7,857 bases of DNA from an uncultured Clostridia bacterium. GTDB lineage: Bacteria; Bacillota_A; Clostridia; Oscillospirales; Oscillospiraceae. The DNA lies in assembly GCA_946408145.1 (NCBI GenBank), contig CAMJQX010000069.1, positions 1 to 7,857 of the forward strand, in the 5' to 3' direction. Every line of letters begins with the position of its first letter. Positions within the stretch are counted from its first letter, which is position 1. Position numbers and translations under genes: made by a program. Positions 1 to 6,383 of this stretch are shown here, piece after piece. The notes below the pieces were generated by a model. It saw only the letters and a program-made list of their open reading frames with translations, searched no databases and had not been told where the DNA came from.

Positions 1-38
1 GCGGGCGGCCGCAAAGGCCGCCCGCGTCTTTTTGTTTG
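1..38 (+). terminator. Rho-independent terminator of an upstream gene
   Basis: A perfect 10-bp GC stem (1-10 pairing with 16-25) closes a five-base GCAAA loop and is followed by a T-rich tail, GTCTTTTTGTTTG, at 26-38. This is a textbook intrinsic terminator on the + strand. The gene it ends lies to the left of the window. It separates that gene from the glycan operon, whose promoter begins inside the T-rich tail. Confidence 0.9.
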
Positions 39-64
39 CATTCTCCGGTATTTGGCGGTATAAT
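36..64 (+). promoter_or_regulatory. Predicted sigma-A-type promoter of the glycan operon
   Basis: A perfect -10 hexamer TATAAT lies at 59-64, and a weaker -35 TTGCAT at 36-41 (only TTG matches the consensus) lies 17 bp upstream. Transcription would begin near 70-72, giving a leader of about 24 nt before the first start codon. This also argues against starts upstream of position 95. The -35 sits in the T-tail of the preceding terminator. No operator or riboswitch fold is visible in the short leader. Confidence 0.7.
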
Positions 65-83
65 AATATGAATGATTATGGAC

Positions 84-90
84 AGGAGGG
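84..90 (+). promoter_or_regulatory. Ribosome binding site that sets the glycosyltransferase start
   Basis: AGGAGGG at 84-90 ends four bases before the ATG at 95. It supports that ATG over the in-frame ATG at 68 and the TTG at 32, which fall at or upstream of the predicted transcription start. Confidence 0.8.
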
Positions 91-94
91 CGTC

Positions 95-1066
95 ATGGAG
101 ATCAAGGTATCCGTGCTTTGCACCGCTTATCAGCATGAGCCCTATATCCGGCAGGCGCTGGAGAGCTTCGTGACACAGCGGACGGACTTCCCCTTCGAGG
201 TCCTGGTCAGCGACGACGCCTCGACCGACGGCACCGCCGACATCATCCGCGAGTACGCGGAGAAGTACCCGGAGATCGTGCGCCCCTTCCTGCAGGAGAA
301 GAACCTGTATTCCCAGGGCGTCAACCTCTACGACGCGCTGCTCTTTCCCGCCGCGCGCGGGCAGTATCTGGCCGCCTGCGAGGGGGACGACTGCTGGACG
401 GACCCGACGAAGCTGCAGCGGCAGGTCGATTTTCTGGACGCACACCCGGAGTACAGCGCCTGCGTGCACAACACGACGGCGCATTACACCGACGGCAGCG
501 CGCCGGACAGGATCCTCTTCGAGCAGAGCGGAGATCGGGACATCCCCTTTTCACAGGTCGTGCGCGGCATGTCCCACGCCTTTCACACGAGCTCGATCAT
601 GGCACGGCGGGAATACATCGTCGATCCCCCGGACTTCCGCAACGTCGCCTACTCCTATGGCTTCACCGACTACGCCGTCGGCGTGTGGCTGACGATGAAG
701 GGGAAGGTGCGCTTCCTCGACCGGCCGATGTCCCTCTACCGCATCGGCAGCAACCCCAGCGCCTGGAGCAGCGGCGTCGACCGGCATTACGCCAAGCTCA
801 AGCGCTTCATCCAGGGGGAGCTGGCCATGCTCCGCGCCGTCCGGCCGCACGCCGACGCCGCGCAGCGCCTGCAGACCGACGCCGTGATCCTCGAGCGCGA
901 ATATGAGCTGTTATATATCGAGGGCCGCGTGGACGAGATGGTCCGCCCGCCCTACGACGAAATCCACCGGCGTATGGGCATGGGCCGCCGCGTCAGCACG
1001 GCTGTGAAGCGCGCCTTCCCCCGCCTGCACCGCTGGTACAGAAAACGCAAGGGCTATTTAGACTGA
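95..1066 (+). CDS. Family 2 glycosyltransferase
   Basis: Predicted cytoplasmic or membrane-associated enzyme that transfers a sugar from a nucleotide-sugar donor to a growing surface glycan; donor and acceptor are unknown. The 323-residue protein has a GT-A fold. Its N-terminus reads SVLCTAYQHEPYIRQAL (6-22). VSDDASTDGT (38-47) carries the acidic pair that binds the nucleotide. CEGDDCW (95-101) is the metal-binding DxD-like region of the EGDDYW type common in GT2 enzymes. A HTSS motif (164-167) and TDYAVGVWLTMKG (191-203) complete the acceptor side. The C-terminal 20 residues are very basic, which could favour membrane contact; there is no transmembrane helix. The start at 95 is chosen from the AGGAGGG site. 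It is the first gene of the operon, six bases before the flippase gene. The family assignment is firm; the specificity is not. Confidence 0.9.
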   Translation: MEIKVSVLCTAYQHEPYIRQALESFVTQRTDFPFEVLVSDDASTDGTADIIREYAEKYPEIVRPFLQEKNLYSQGVNLYDALLFPAARGQYLAACEGDDCWTDPTKLQRQVDFLDAHPEYSACVHNTTAHYTDGSAPDRILFEQSGDRDIPFSQVVRGMSHAFHTSSIMARREYIVDPPDFRNVAYSYGFTDYAVGVWLTMKGKVRFLDRPMSLYRIGSNPSAWSSGVDRHYAKLKRFIQGELAMLRAVRPHADAAQRLQTDAVILEREYELLYIEGRVDEMVRPPYDEIHRRMGMGRRVSTAVKRAFPRLHRWYRKRKGYLD

Positions 1067-1072
1067 AAACCT

Positions 1073-2533
1073 ATGGATAAAAAAGCAAAAGTCGTCTCCA
1101 ATCTGATATGGCGTTTCTTCGAGCGCTGCGGGGCGCAGCTTGTGTCCTTTGCGGTCACGGTCGTGCTGGCCCGCATCCTCGACCCGGCGGAGTACGGGCC
1201 GATCACCAAGGTCGCGGTCTTCACCGCGATCCTCCTGGTCTTCGTGGACAGCGGCATGGCCAACGCCCTGATCCAGAAGAAGGATCCGGACGATCTGGAC
1301 TACTCCTCGGTGTTCTGGTTCAACCTGAGCTTCGGCGTGTTCCTGTACGCGCTGCTGTTCCTCTTCGCGCCGCTGATCGCGCGCATGTACCACGACCCCG
1401 GCCTCACGCCCATCCTGCGCGTGCTGGGGCTCACGCTCGTGGTCGCGGGCGTCAAGAACGTGCAGCAGGCCTATGTGTCCAAGACGCTGCAGTTCAAGCG
1501 CTTCTTCTTCGCGACCCTCGGCGGAACGCTCTTCTCCGCCGCGCTCGGCATCGCCATGGCCCTGCGCGGCTTCGGCGTCTGGGCGCTGGCGGCGCAGCAG
1601 CTGTCAAACGTCACGGTCAACACGGTCATTTTGTGGTTCACGGTCGGCTGGCGGCCGAAGCGCATGTTCTCGCTCGAGCGGCTCAAAGCCCTGCTCTCCT
1701 ACGGCTGGAAGCTCCTCGGCGCGCAGCTGCTCGACACCGTGTATCTGAAGATCTACCCGCTCGTGATCGGCGTGCGCTACACCGACGAGGATCTCGCCTT
1801 CTTCGACCGCGGCAACCATCTGCCGAATCTGGTCGTCGAGAACATCAACTACTCCATCGACAGCGTGCTGCTGCCCGTGCTGTCCGACGCGCAGGACCGC
1901 ATCGACGCCCTGCGGGAGATGACGCGCCGCGCCATCCGCACCAGCAGCTACGTGATGATGCCGCTCATGGCGGGGCTCGCCGCCTGCGCCGTGCCGCTCG
2001 TGCGCCTGCTGCTGACGGCGAAATGGCTGCCCTGCGTGCCCTTCCTGCAGATCTTCTGCGTCTACTACGCCTTTTTCCCCGTGCACACGGCCAACCTCAA
2101 CGCGGTCAAGGCCGTCGGCCGGAGCGACGTGTTCCTGCGCCTTGAGATCATCAAGAAGGTGCTGGAAACCGCCGTGCTCCTGTTCACGGTGCGCATCGGC
2201 GCCTTCGCGATGGCGCTGGGGCAGCTCTTCTGCGGCGTGGCCTCACTGCTCATCAACGCCTGGCCCAACCGCCGCCTGCTCGGCTATCCCTACCGCCAGC
2301 AGCTGCGGGACGTGCTGCCCGTGCTGGCGCTGAGCCTCGTGATGGCGGCATGCGTCTGGCCGGTGACGCTTCTGGGCCTGCACGACGCGCTCACGCTGCT
2401 CATCCAGATCCCGCTGGGCATGCTCGTCTATGTGCTCGGCTCCAGGCTCCTGAAGCTCGACAGCTTCGAGCTGATCCTCTCCATGCTCCGAAAAATGCTC
2501 CGCCGCGGCAAGGAGGCAAGCGACAATGGCTGA
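1073..2533 (+). CDS. Wzx/TuaB-like polysaccharide flippase
   Basis: Integral membrane protein of the MOP/PST exporter superfamily, predicted to flip an undecaprenyl-linked oligosaccharide to the outer face of the cytoplasmic membrane. The 486 residues are near the family's usual length and contain about a dozen hydrophobic segments, for example 20-36, 48-66, 80-104, 117-128, 146-163, 168-191, 293-313, 323-338, 364-394 and 412-457. The N-terminus has the typical VVSNLIWRFFER entry helix. LARILDPAEYG (32-42) and DSGMANALIQKK (59-70) are hallmark loops, and FDRGNHLPNLVVENINYSID (244-263) matches the RGNQ-PNL-V-NIN signature of TuaB-like flippases. No convincing Shine-Dalgarno precedes the ATG, which lies six bases after the glycosyltransferase stop, so translation is probably coupled. 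Its last 8 bp overlap the next gene. The substrate cannot be read from sequence. Confidence 0.9.
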   Translation: MDKKAKVVSNLIWRFFERCGAQLVSFAVTVVLARILDPAEYGPITKVAVFTAILLVFVDSGMANALIQKKDPDDLDYSSVFWFNLSFGVFLYALLFLFAPLIARMYHDPGLTPILRVLGLTLVVAGVKNVQQAYVSKTLQFKRFFFATLGGTLFSAALGIAMALRGFGVWALAAQQLSNVTVNTVILWFTVGWRPKRMFSLERLKALLSYGWKLLGAQLLDTVYLKIYPLVIGVRYTDEDLAFFDRGNHLPNLVVENINYSIDSVLLPVLSDAQDRIDALREMTRRAIRTSSYVMMPLMAGLAACAVPLVRLLLTAKWLPCVPFLQIFCVYYAFFPVHTANLNAVKAVGRSDVFLRLEIIKKVLETAVLLFTVRIGAFAMALGQLFCGVASLLINAWPNRRLLGYPYRQQLRDVLPVLALSLVMAACVWPVTLLGLHDALTLLIQIPLGMLVYVLGSRLLKLDSFELILSMLRKMLRRGKEASDNG

Positions 2534-3812
2534 AAAGAAAAACGTTCTGGTCTTCCCCGCGGGGACGGAGATCGCCTTTGAGATCCATCAGGCCCTGCGC
2601 CGGTCGAAATTCGTGCGCCTCTTCGGCGCGACCAGCGTGCCCTGCCACGCGGAGTTCGTGTTTGAGCGCTGCTTCGAGGGTCTGCCCTATGCGGACGATC
2701 CGGACCTGATCGAGGCGCTCAACCGCATCATCGACGAAAACGCCATCGACTATGTCTACCCCGCCCACGACAGCGCCCTGCTCGCGCTGACCCGCGCGCG
2801 GGACAGGCTGCACGCCGTCGTCGTCACCTCCGATCCCGAGACGGTGGAGATATGCCGCGACAAGAACCGGACCTACGCCTTCCTCGCCGGGGCCGATTAT
2901 CTGCCCCGGAGCTGGACGCGCGCTGAGGACGTGCCCGCCTACCCGGTCTTCATCAAGCCCGCCGTCGGGCAGGGCTCGCAGGGCGCCCGCCGCATCGACG
3001 GCCGCGCCGCGCTCGACGAGGCCCTCGCCGAAGGCACGGACTACGCGATCTGCGAATACCTGCCCGGCGAGGAGTTCACCGTGGACTGCTTCACCGACCG
3101 GCACGGCGCGCTGCGTCTGGTCTCGCCGCGCAGCCGCGAGCGCATCCGCGCGGGCATCGCCGTGCGCACCCGCCCCTTCCCGGCGGACGCACGGGTCAGG
3201 GAGATCGCGGAGGATCTCAACCGCCGCCTGTCCTTCAACGGCGCCTGGTTCTTCCAGCTCAAGCGAAACGGCGCGGGCGACTACCGCCTGATGGAGGCCG
3301 CTCCCCGCGTGGCCGGCACCATGGGCGCGACGCGCAACCTCGGCTACAATCTCCCGCTGCTGACCCTGTACAACCACTGGGGCTTCGACGTCGAGCTGCT
3401 CGGCAACGGCAACGCGGAGCTTCTGGACCGCGCCTTCATCAGCCGCTTCGCAACCGACATCGCCTATGAGAACGTCTACGTGGACTTTGACGACACGCTG
3501 ATCGTGGACGGCAAGGTCAACACCGAGCTCATCGGCTTTCTCTATCAGGCGCGGAACAAGGGCAAACGCATCGTCCTGCTCTCCCGGCACGATACGGAGC
3601 TGCTGCCCGATCTCGAGCGCTTTGCGGTCTCGCCGGCCCTCTTCGACGAGATCATACGGCTCGGCCGCGACGACGACAAAACGCGCTTCATCGAGCCGGA
3701 TTCCATTTTTATCGACGACTCCTTTGCCGAGCGCAGGCGGGTAAAGGAGGCCTGCGGCATCCCCGTGTTCGATCTGGACATGGTGGAGAGCCTTCTGGAC
3801 TGGAGGATGTGA
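2526..3812 (+). CDS. ATP-grasp ligase fused to HAD phosphatase
   Basis: Two-domain cytoplasmic protein of 428 residues. Residues 1-100 form a Rossmann-like pre-ATP-grasp domain (NVLVFPAGTEIAFEIHQAL). Residues 105-300 form an ATP-grasp domain with FIKPAVGQGSQG (142-153, Lys144), CEYLPGEEFTVD (176-187), Gln244 and EAAPRVAGT (257-265). ATP-grasp enzymes usually join a carboxylate to an amine through an acyl-phosphate. From about 315 a HAD domain follows with all four motifs: DFDDT (320-324), Ser353, Lys385 and DD (397-398), so a working phosphatase is plausible. The metal-binding Asn of the usual ExNxR motif is Ala259. The start is set by AAGGAGG at 2510-2516, nine bases upstream, and overlaps the flippase stop by 8 bp. 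The aminotransferase follows after 1 bp, suggesting joint action. The architecture is recognisable from other surface-polysaccharide loci, but I know of no proven substrate. Confidence 0.85.
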   Translation: MAEKKNVLVFPAGTEIAFEIHQALRRSKFVRLFGATSVPCHAEFVFERCFEGLPYADDPDLIEALNRIIDENAIDYVYPAHDSALLALTRARDRLHAVVVTSDPETVEICRDKNRTYAFLAGADYLPRSWTRAEDVPAYPVFIKPAVGQGSQGARRIDGRAALDEALAEGTDYAICEYLPGEEFTVDCFTDRHGALRLVSPRSRERIRAGIAVRTRPFPADARVREIAEDLNRRLSFNGAWFFQLKRNGAGDYRLMEAAPRVAGTMGATRNLGYNLPLLTLYNHWGFDVELLGNGNAELLDRAFISRFATDIAYENVYVDFDDTLIVDGKVNTELIGFLYQARNKGKRIVLLSRHDTELLPDLERFAVSPALFDEIIRLGRDDDKTRFIEPDSIFIDDSFAERRRVKEACGIPVFDLDMVESLLDWRM

Positions 3813-3813
3813 A

Positions 3814-4911
3814 ATGTCTGTCATCAATGTGACCCGCTCGTCCATGCCGGGCTTCGAGGAATACTGCGAAGAGATCCGCGGCCTCTGGGACAGCCACTGG
3901 CTGACCAATATGGGCGACAAGCATAAGGCCCTGGAGGCGCAGCTGCGCGAGCTCCTCGGCTGCGAGTATCTGACGCTCTTCACAAACGGCCATCTGGCCC
4001 TGGAGAACGTCATCGAGGCCTTCGGCCTGCACGGGGAGATCATCACCACGCCCTTCACCTTCGCCTCCACGACGCACGCCATCGTGCGCTGCGGCTGCAC
4101 GCCGGTGTTCTGTGACATCGACCCCGGGACCTTCACGATGGATCCGGCAAAGATCGAGGCGCTGATCACCGAAAAGACCGCCGCGATCCTGCCCGTGCAC
4201 GTCTACGGCAACCTCTGCGACGTGGACGCGATCGACGCCGTCGCGAAAAGGCACGGCCTGCCCGTCATCTACGACGCGGCGCACGCCTTCGCCGTGGAGC
4301 GGGACGGGGTGAGCGCGGGCTGCTTCGGCGACGCCGCCATGTTCTCCTTCCACGCCACCAAGGTCTTCAACACCATCGAGGGCGGCGCGGTCTGCGTGCG
4401 CAGCGCGGAAATGCTGCAGCGCCTGTGCGATCTGAAGAACTTCGGCATCCACGGGCCGGAGTCCACGCCCTATGTGGGCGGCAACGCCAAGATGAACGAG
4501 TTCTGCGCGGCCATGGGCATCTGCAACCTGCGGCATCTGGACGCGGAGATCGCCAAGCGCCGCGCCGCGGCCGAGCGCTACGACGCCCGGCTTTCCGGCG
4601 TGCCCGGCCTGCGCATCAACCGCGTCCCCGACGGCGTCCGCTTCAACTACGCCTACTACCCCGTCGTCTTCGACGGGTACAAATACACGCGGGATGAGGT
4701 CTATGCCCGGCTCGCGGAGCAGGACATCTACGCCCGCAAGTATTTCTACCCGCTGACCAACGCCTTCGAATGCTACCGCGGCGTACCCGGCTTCGATCCG
4801 GCGGACACCCCCATAGCCGCGCACATCTCCGACCGGGTGCTCACGCTGCCGATGTACGCCGACCTGCCGACGGAGACCGTGGACAGGATCTGTGACATCA
4901 TCCTCGGATAA
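3814..4911 (+). CDS. DegT/DnrJ/EryC1/StrS aminotransferase, VioA-like
   Basis: PLP-dependent aminotransferase of 365 residues, the usual length, predicted to aminate a nucleotide-linked keto-sugar (typically at C4 or C3, with glutamate as amino donor) for use in a surface glycan. The PLP lysine is Lys183 in FSFHATKVFNTIEGG (177-191), a variant I associate with VioA-type enzymes making dTDP-4-amino-4,6-dideoxyglucose. Asp154 and His157 in VIYDAAHAF contact the cofactor ring. TNGHLAL (57-63) and TTPFTFAST (78-86) belong to the phosphate-binding region, and GGNAKMNEF (222-230) corresponds to the usual GYNYRM region, with Lys in place of Arg. GGAGG (3802-3806) lies seven bases before the ATG, and the gene starts 1 bp after the ATP-grasp stop. 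No dehydratase or nucleotidyltransferase is nearby, so the keto-sugar must come from elsewhere. The family is certain; the VioA-like substrate is a guess. Confidence 0.9.
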   Translation: MSVINVTRSSMPGFEEYCEEIRGLWDSHWLTNMGDKHKALEAQLRELLGCEYLTLFTNGHLALENVIEAFGLHGEIITTPFTFASTTHAIVRCGCTPVFCDIDPGTFTMDPAKIEALITEKTAAILPVHVYGNLCDVDAIDAVAKRHGLPVIYDAAHAFAVERDGVSAGCFGDAAMFSFHATKVFNTIEGGAVCVRSAEMLQRLCDLKNFGIHGPESTPYVGGNAKMNEFCAAMGICNLRHLDAEIAKRRAAAERYDARLSGVPGLRINRVPDGVRFNYAYYPVVFDGYKYTRDEVYARLAEQDIYARKYFYPLTNAFECYRGVPGFDPADTPIAAHISDRVLTLPMYADLPTETVDRICDIILG

Positions 4912-4939
4912 GCGATCCCCGATTTACGCTATTATGAAT

Positions 4940-4946
4940 AAGGAGG
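4940..4946 (+). promoter_or_regulatory. Ribosome binding site that sets the wall-repeat protein start
   Basis: AAGGAGG lies eight bases before the ATG at 4955. It lies downstream of the in-frame ATG at 4934, which is therefore unlikely to be used. Starting at 4955 also places a clean signal peptide at the N-terminus. Confidence 0.85.
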
Positions 4947-4954
4947 CTGTATCC

Positions 4955-6280
4955 ATGACGAAACGTTTCCTTTCCCTGCTGCTGTGTCTCGTGATGTGCC
5001 TGTCGCTGCTGCCGGCCGCCTTTGCGGACGCGGCGGAGCCGCCCGAAAACGGCTGGTATACCGACGCGGCGGGCAAAACCTACTACTATGAAAACGGCAG
5101 CCCCGTGCGCAACACGAACAAGAAGATCGGCGATGCCTGGTATGTCTTCGATCTCACCGGCGTCATGCAGAAGGACCGCGTGCACGTGATCTACACGCAC
5201 GACGGCGGCAGCTATTACCGCGCGAAGGCGGACGGCAAGCTGTACGTGAACGCCTGGTACAAGGACACGTCCGGCTCCGTGGTGTACTGGTATTACTACG
5301 GCGAGGACGGGGCCGCGGCGCATGGCTTCCGGCGGGTCGGAAGTCACGACTACTACTTCTATTACGGCGGGCTGATGGCCACGAACACCATCACCACCGG
5401 CGACGACGGCTACGCCTATATCGTGGACGGGAACGGCTATGCCGTCCGCCTCAAGAAGGACGGCTGGACAAAATACAACGGCTACTGGTACTACTGCGAG
5501 AACGGCAGGCCCGTGACCGGCCAGGTGCGGAAGATCGGCGAGTACTACTACGGCTTCGACTATCAGGGCCGCATGTATACCGACACCTACGGCAACTGCA
5601 ACGTCGAGTGCGCGGGAGAAAAGGTCTGGTATTTCTCCAGCTACGACTGGACCGATCAGACAAACTATTATTACCACGCCTCGGCCAGCGGCGCCCTGTT
5701 CACCAACCAGTGGCTCAAGATGGGCAATCTCGGCTGGATGTACTTCGGCTCCGACGCGAGGGCGCTCGCCGGCGGGCGCTATGCGATCGGCGGCAAGCAG
5801 TACGATTTTGACGACAGCGGCTTCTCCGACGGCAGGGTGAAGGGTCAGGCTGGCTGGGTCAAGACCGACGGCAAGTGGTACTATTTCAAAAACGACGGCT
5901 CGAAGGCCACCGGCTGGGAGCAGATCGGCGGCAAATGGTATTACTTCAGCAGCGCCGGCGTGATGCAGACCGGCTGGGTCAAGTCCGGCAGCTCGTGGTA
6001 TTATTTCGGCAGCTCCGGCGCGATGGTCACCGGTTGGCAGAAGATCGGCGGCAGCTGGTATTATTTCAAGAGCTCCGGCGCCATGGTCACCGGCTGGCAG
6101 CAGATCGGCGGCAAGTGGTACTACTTCCAGAGCAGCGGCGCGATGAAGACCGGCTGGCTGTCCTACAACGGCAAATGGTACTACTTTGAATCGAGCGGCG
6201 CGATGCTCGCCGACACGAGCCGCGAGATCGGCGGCAAGGTCTACCACTTCAACACCTCCGGCGTGTGCACCAATCCCTAA
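4955..6280 (+). CDS. Secreted protein of choline/glucan-binding-type cell-wall repeats
   Basis: Predicted extracellular, wall-attached protein of 441 residues. A signal peptide is clear: MTKR, a hydrophobic core (5-20), then a probable cut after AFA (22-24). No lipobox or LPXTG anchor is present. Essentially all the rest is aromatic repeats of the CW_binding/choline-binding type. Residues 300-419 form six exact 20-residue units of the form GWxxxxGxWYYFxxxGxMxT, and 420-441 are a terminal half-degenerate unit. Residues 30-299 are diverged units rich in WYY, YYY and GY. The conserved W, W/Y and M positions that build choline-binding cages are kept in the C-terminal units. No enzymatic domain is visible, so it probably serves as an adhesin, spacer or glycan-binding coat rather than a lysin. 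It starts 43 bp after the aminotransferase with no convincing promoter of its own, and is followed by a strong terminator. Ligand (choline, teichoic acid or other glycan) is unknown. Confidence 0.88.
   Translation: MTKRFLSLLLCLVMCLSLLPAAFADAAEPPENGWYTDAAGKTYYYENGSPVRNTNKKIGDAWYVFDLTGVMQKDRVHVIYTHDGGSYYRAKADGKLYVNAWYKDTSGSVVYWYYYGEDGAAAHGFRRVGSHDYYFYYGGLMATNTITTGDDGYAYIVDGNGYAVRLKKDGWTKYNGYWYYCENGRPVTGQVRKIGEYYYGFDYQGRMYTDTYGNCNVECAGEKVWYFSSYDWTDQTNYYYHASASGALFTNQWLKMGNLGWMYFGSDARALAGGRYAIGGKQYDFDDSGFSDGRVKGQAGWVKTDGKWYYFKNDGSKATGWEQIGGKWYYFSSAGVMQTGWVKSGSSWYYFGSSGAMVTGWQKIGGSWYYFKSSGAMVTGWQQIGGKWYYFQSSGAMKTGWLSYNGKWYYFESSGAMLADTSREIGGKVYHFNTSGVCTNP
5852..6211 (+). repeat. Six tandem 60-bp coding repeats
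   Basis: Units begin at 5852, 5912, 5972, 6032, 6092 and 6152, each exactly 60 bp and each opening with GGC TGG or GGT TGG. They encode the regular wall-binding units of the secreted protein. Conserved blocks are the GGCTGG start, the TGGTAYTAYTTY stretch and the GGCGYSATG near the end. Units are similar but not identical, with variation in the residues just after GW. Confidence 0.95.
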
Positions 6281-6310
6281 GCCTTCTTGATTCACTCTCG
6301 CAAATATGAA

Positions 6311-6359
6311 CGCCCGGCGGAGCTGTACCCTATGGTACGGCTCCGCCGGGCGTGTTTTA
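6311..6359 (+). terminator. Strong terminator between convergent genes
   Basis: A 19-bp stem (6311-6329 with 6334-6352, one G-U pair) encloses the four-base loop CTAT and is followed by TGTTTTA. It ends the glycan operon 30 bp after the wall-repeat gene. On the minus strand the following bases are less T-rich, but the hairpin may also stop psuK transcription coming from the right. Confidence 0.85.
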
Positions 6360-6383
6360 TGCGCTGCGTGACAGCCCCGCGCG

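Noticed and set aside
32..94. In-frame upstream starts for the glycosyltransferase (TTG at 32, ATG at 68)
   Set aside because: They lie in the terminator tail or at the predicted transcription start, lack a ribosome site, and would add residues before a normal GT2 N-terminus.
2400..4169. A 589-codon open frame on the minus strand opposite the ATP-grasp and aminotransferase genes
   Set aside because: It runs antisense to two genes with clear family motifs. Its protein is low-complexity and rich in Ala, Val, Arg and Asp/Glu, as expected from a GC-rich shadow frame, and no ribosome site or family motif is apparent.
3709..4824. A 371-codon minus-strand open frame opposite the aminotransferase
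   Set aside because: The + strand encodes a full-length DegT-family enzyme with all expected motifs, and the antisense product has a composition typical of shadow frames.
4930..4935. TATTAT considered as the -10 of a separate promoter for the wall-repeat gene
   Set aside because: No matching -35 lies about 17 bp upstream, and transcription would start inside or just after the ribosome site, leaving no usable leader.
5852..6211. Regular 60-bp periodicity considered as a CRISPR array or noncoding satellite
   Set aside because: The reading frame is open throughout, every unit encodes the GW...WYYF...G.M.T motif, and there is no alternation of identical repeats with unique spacers.
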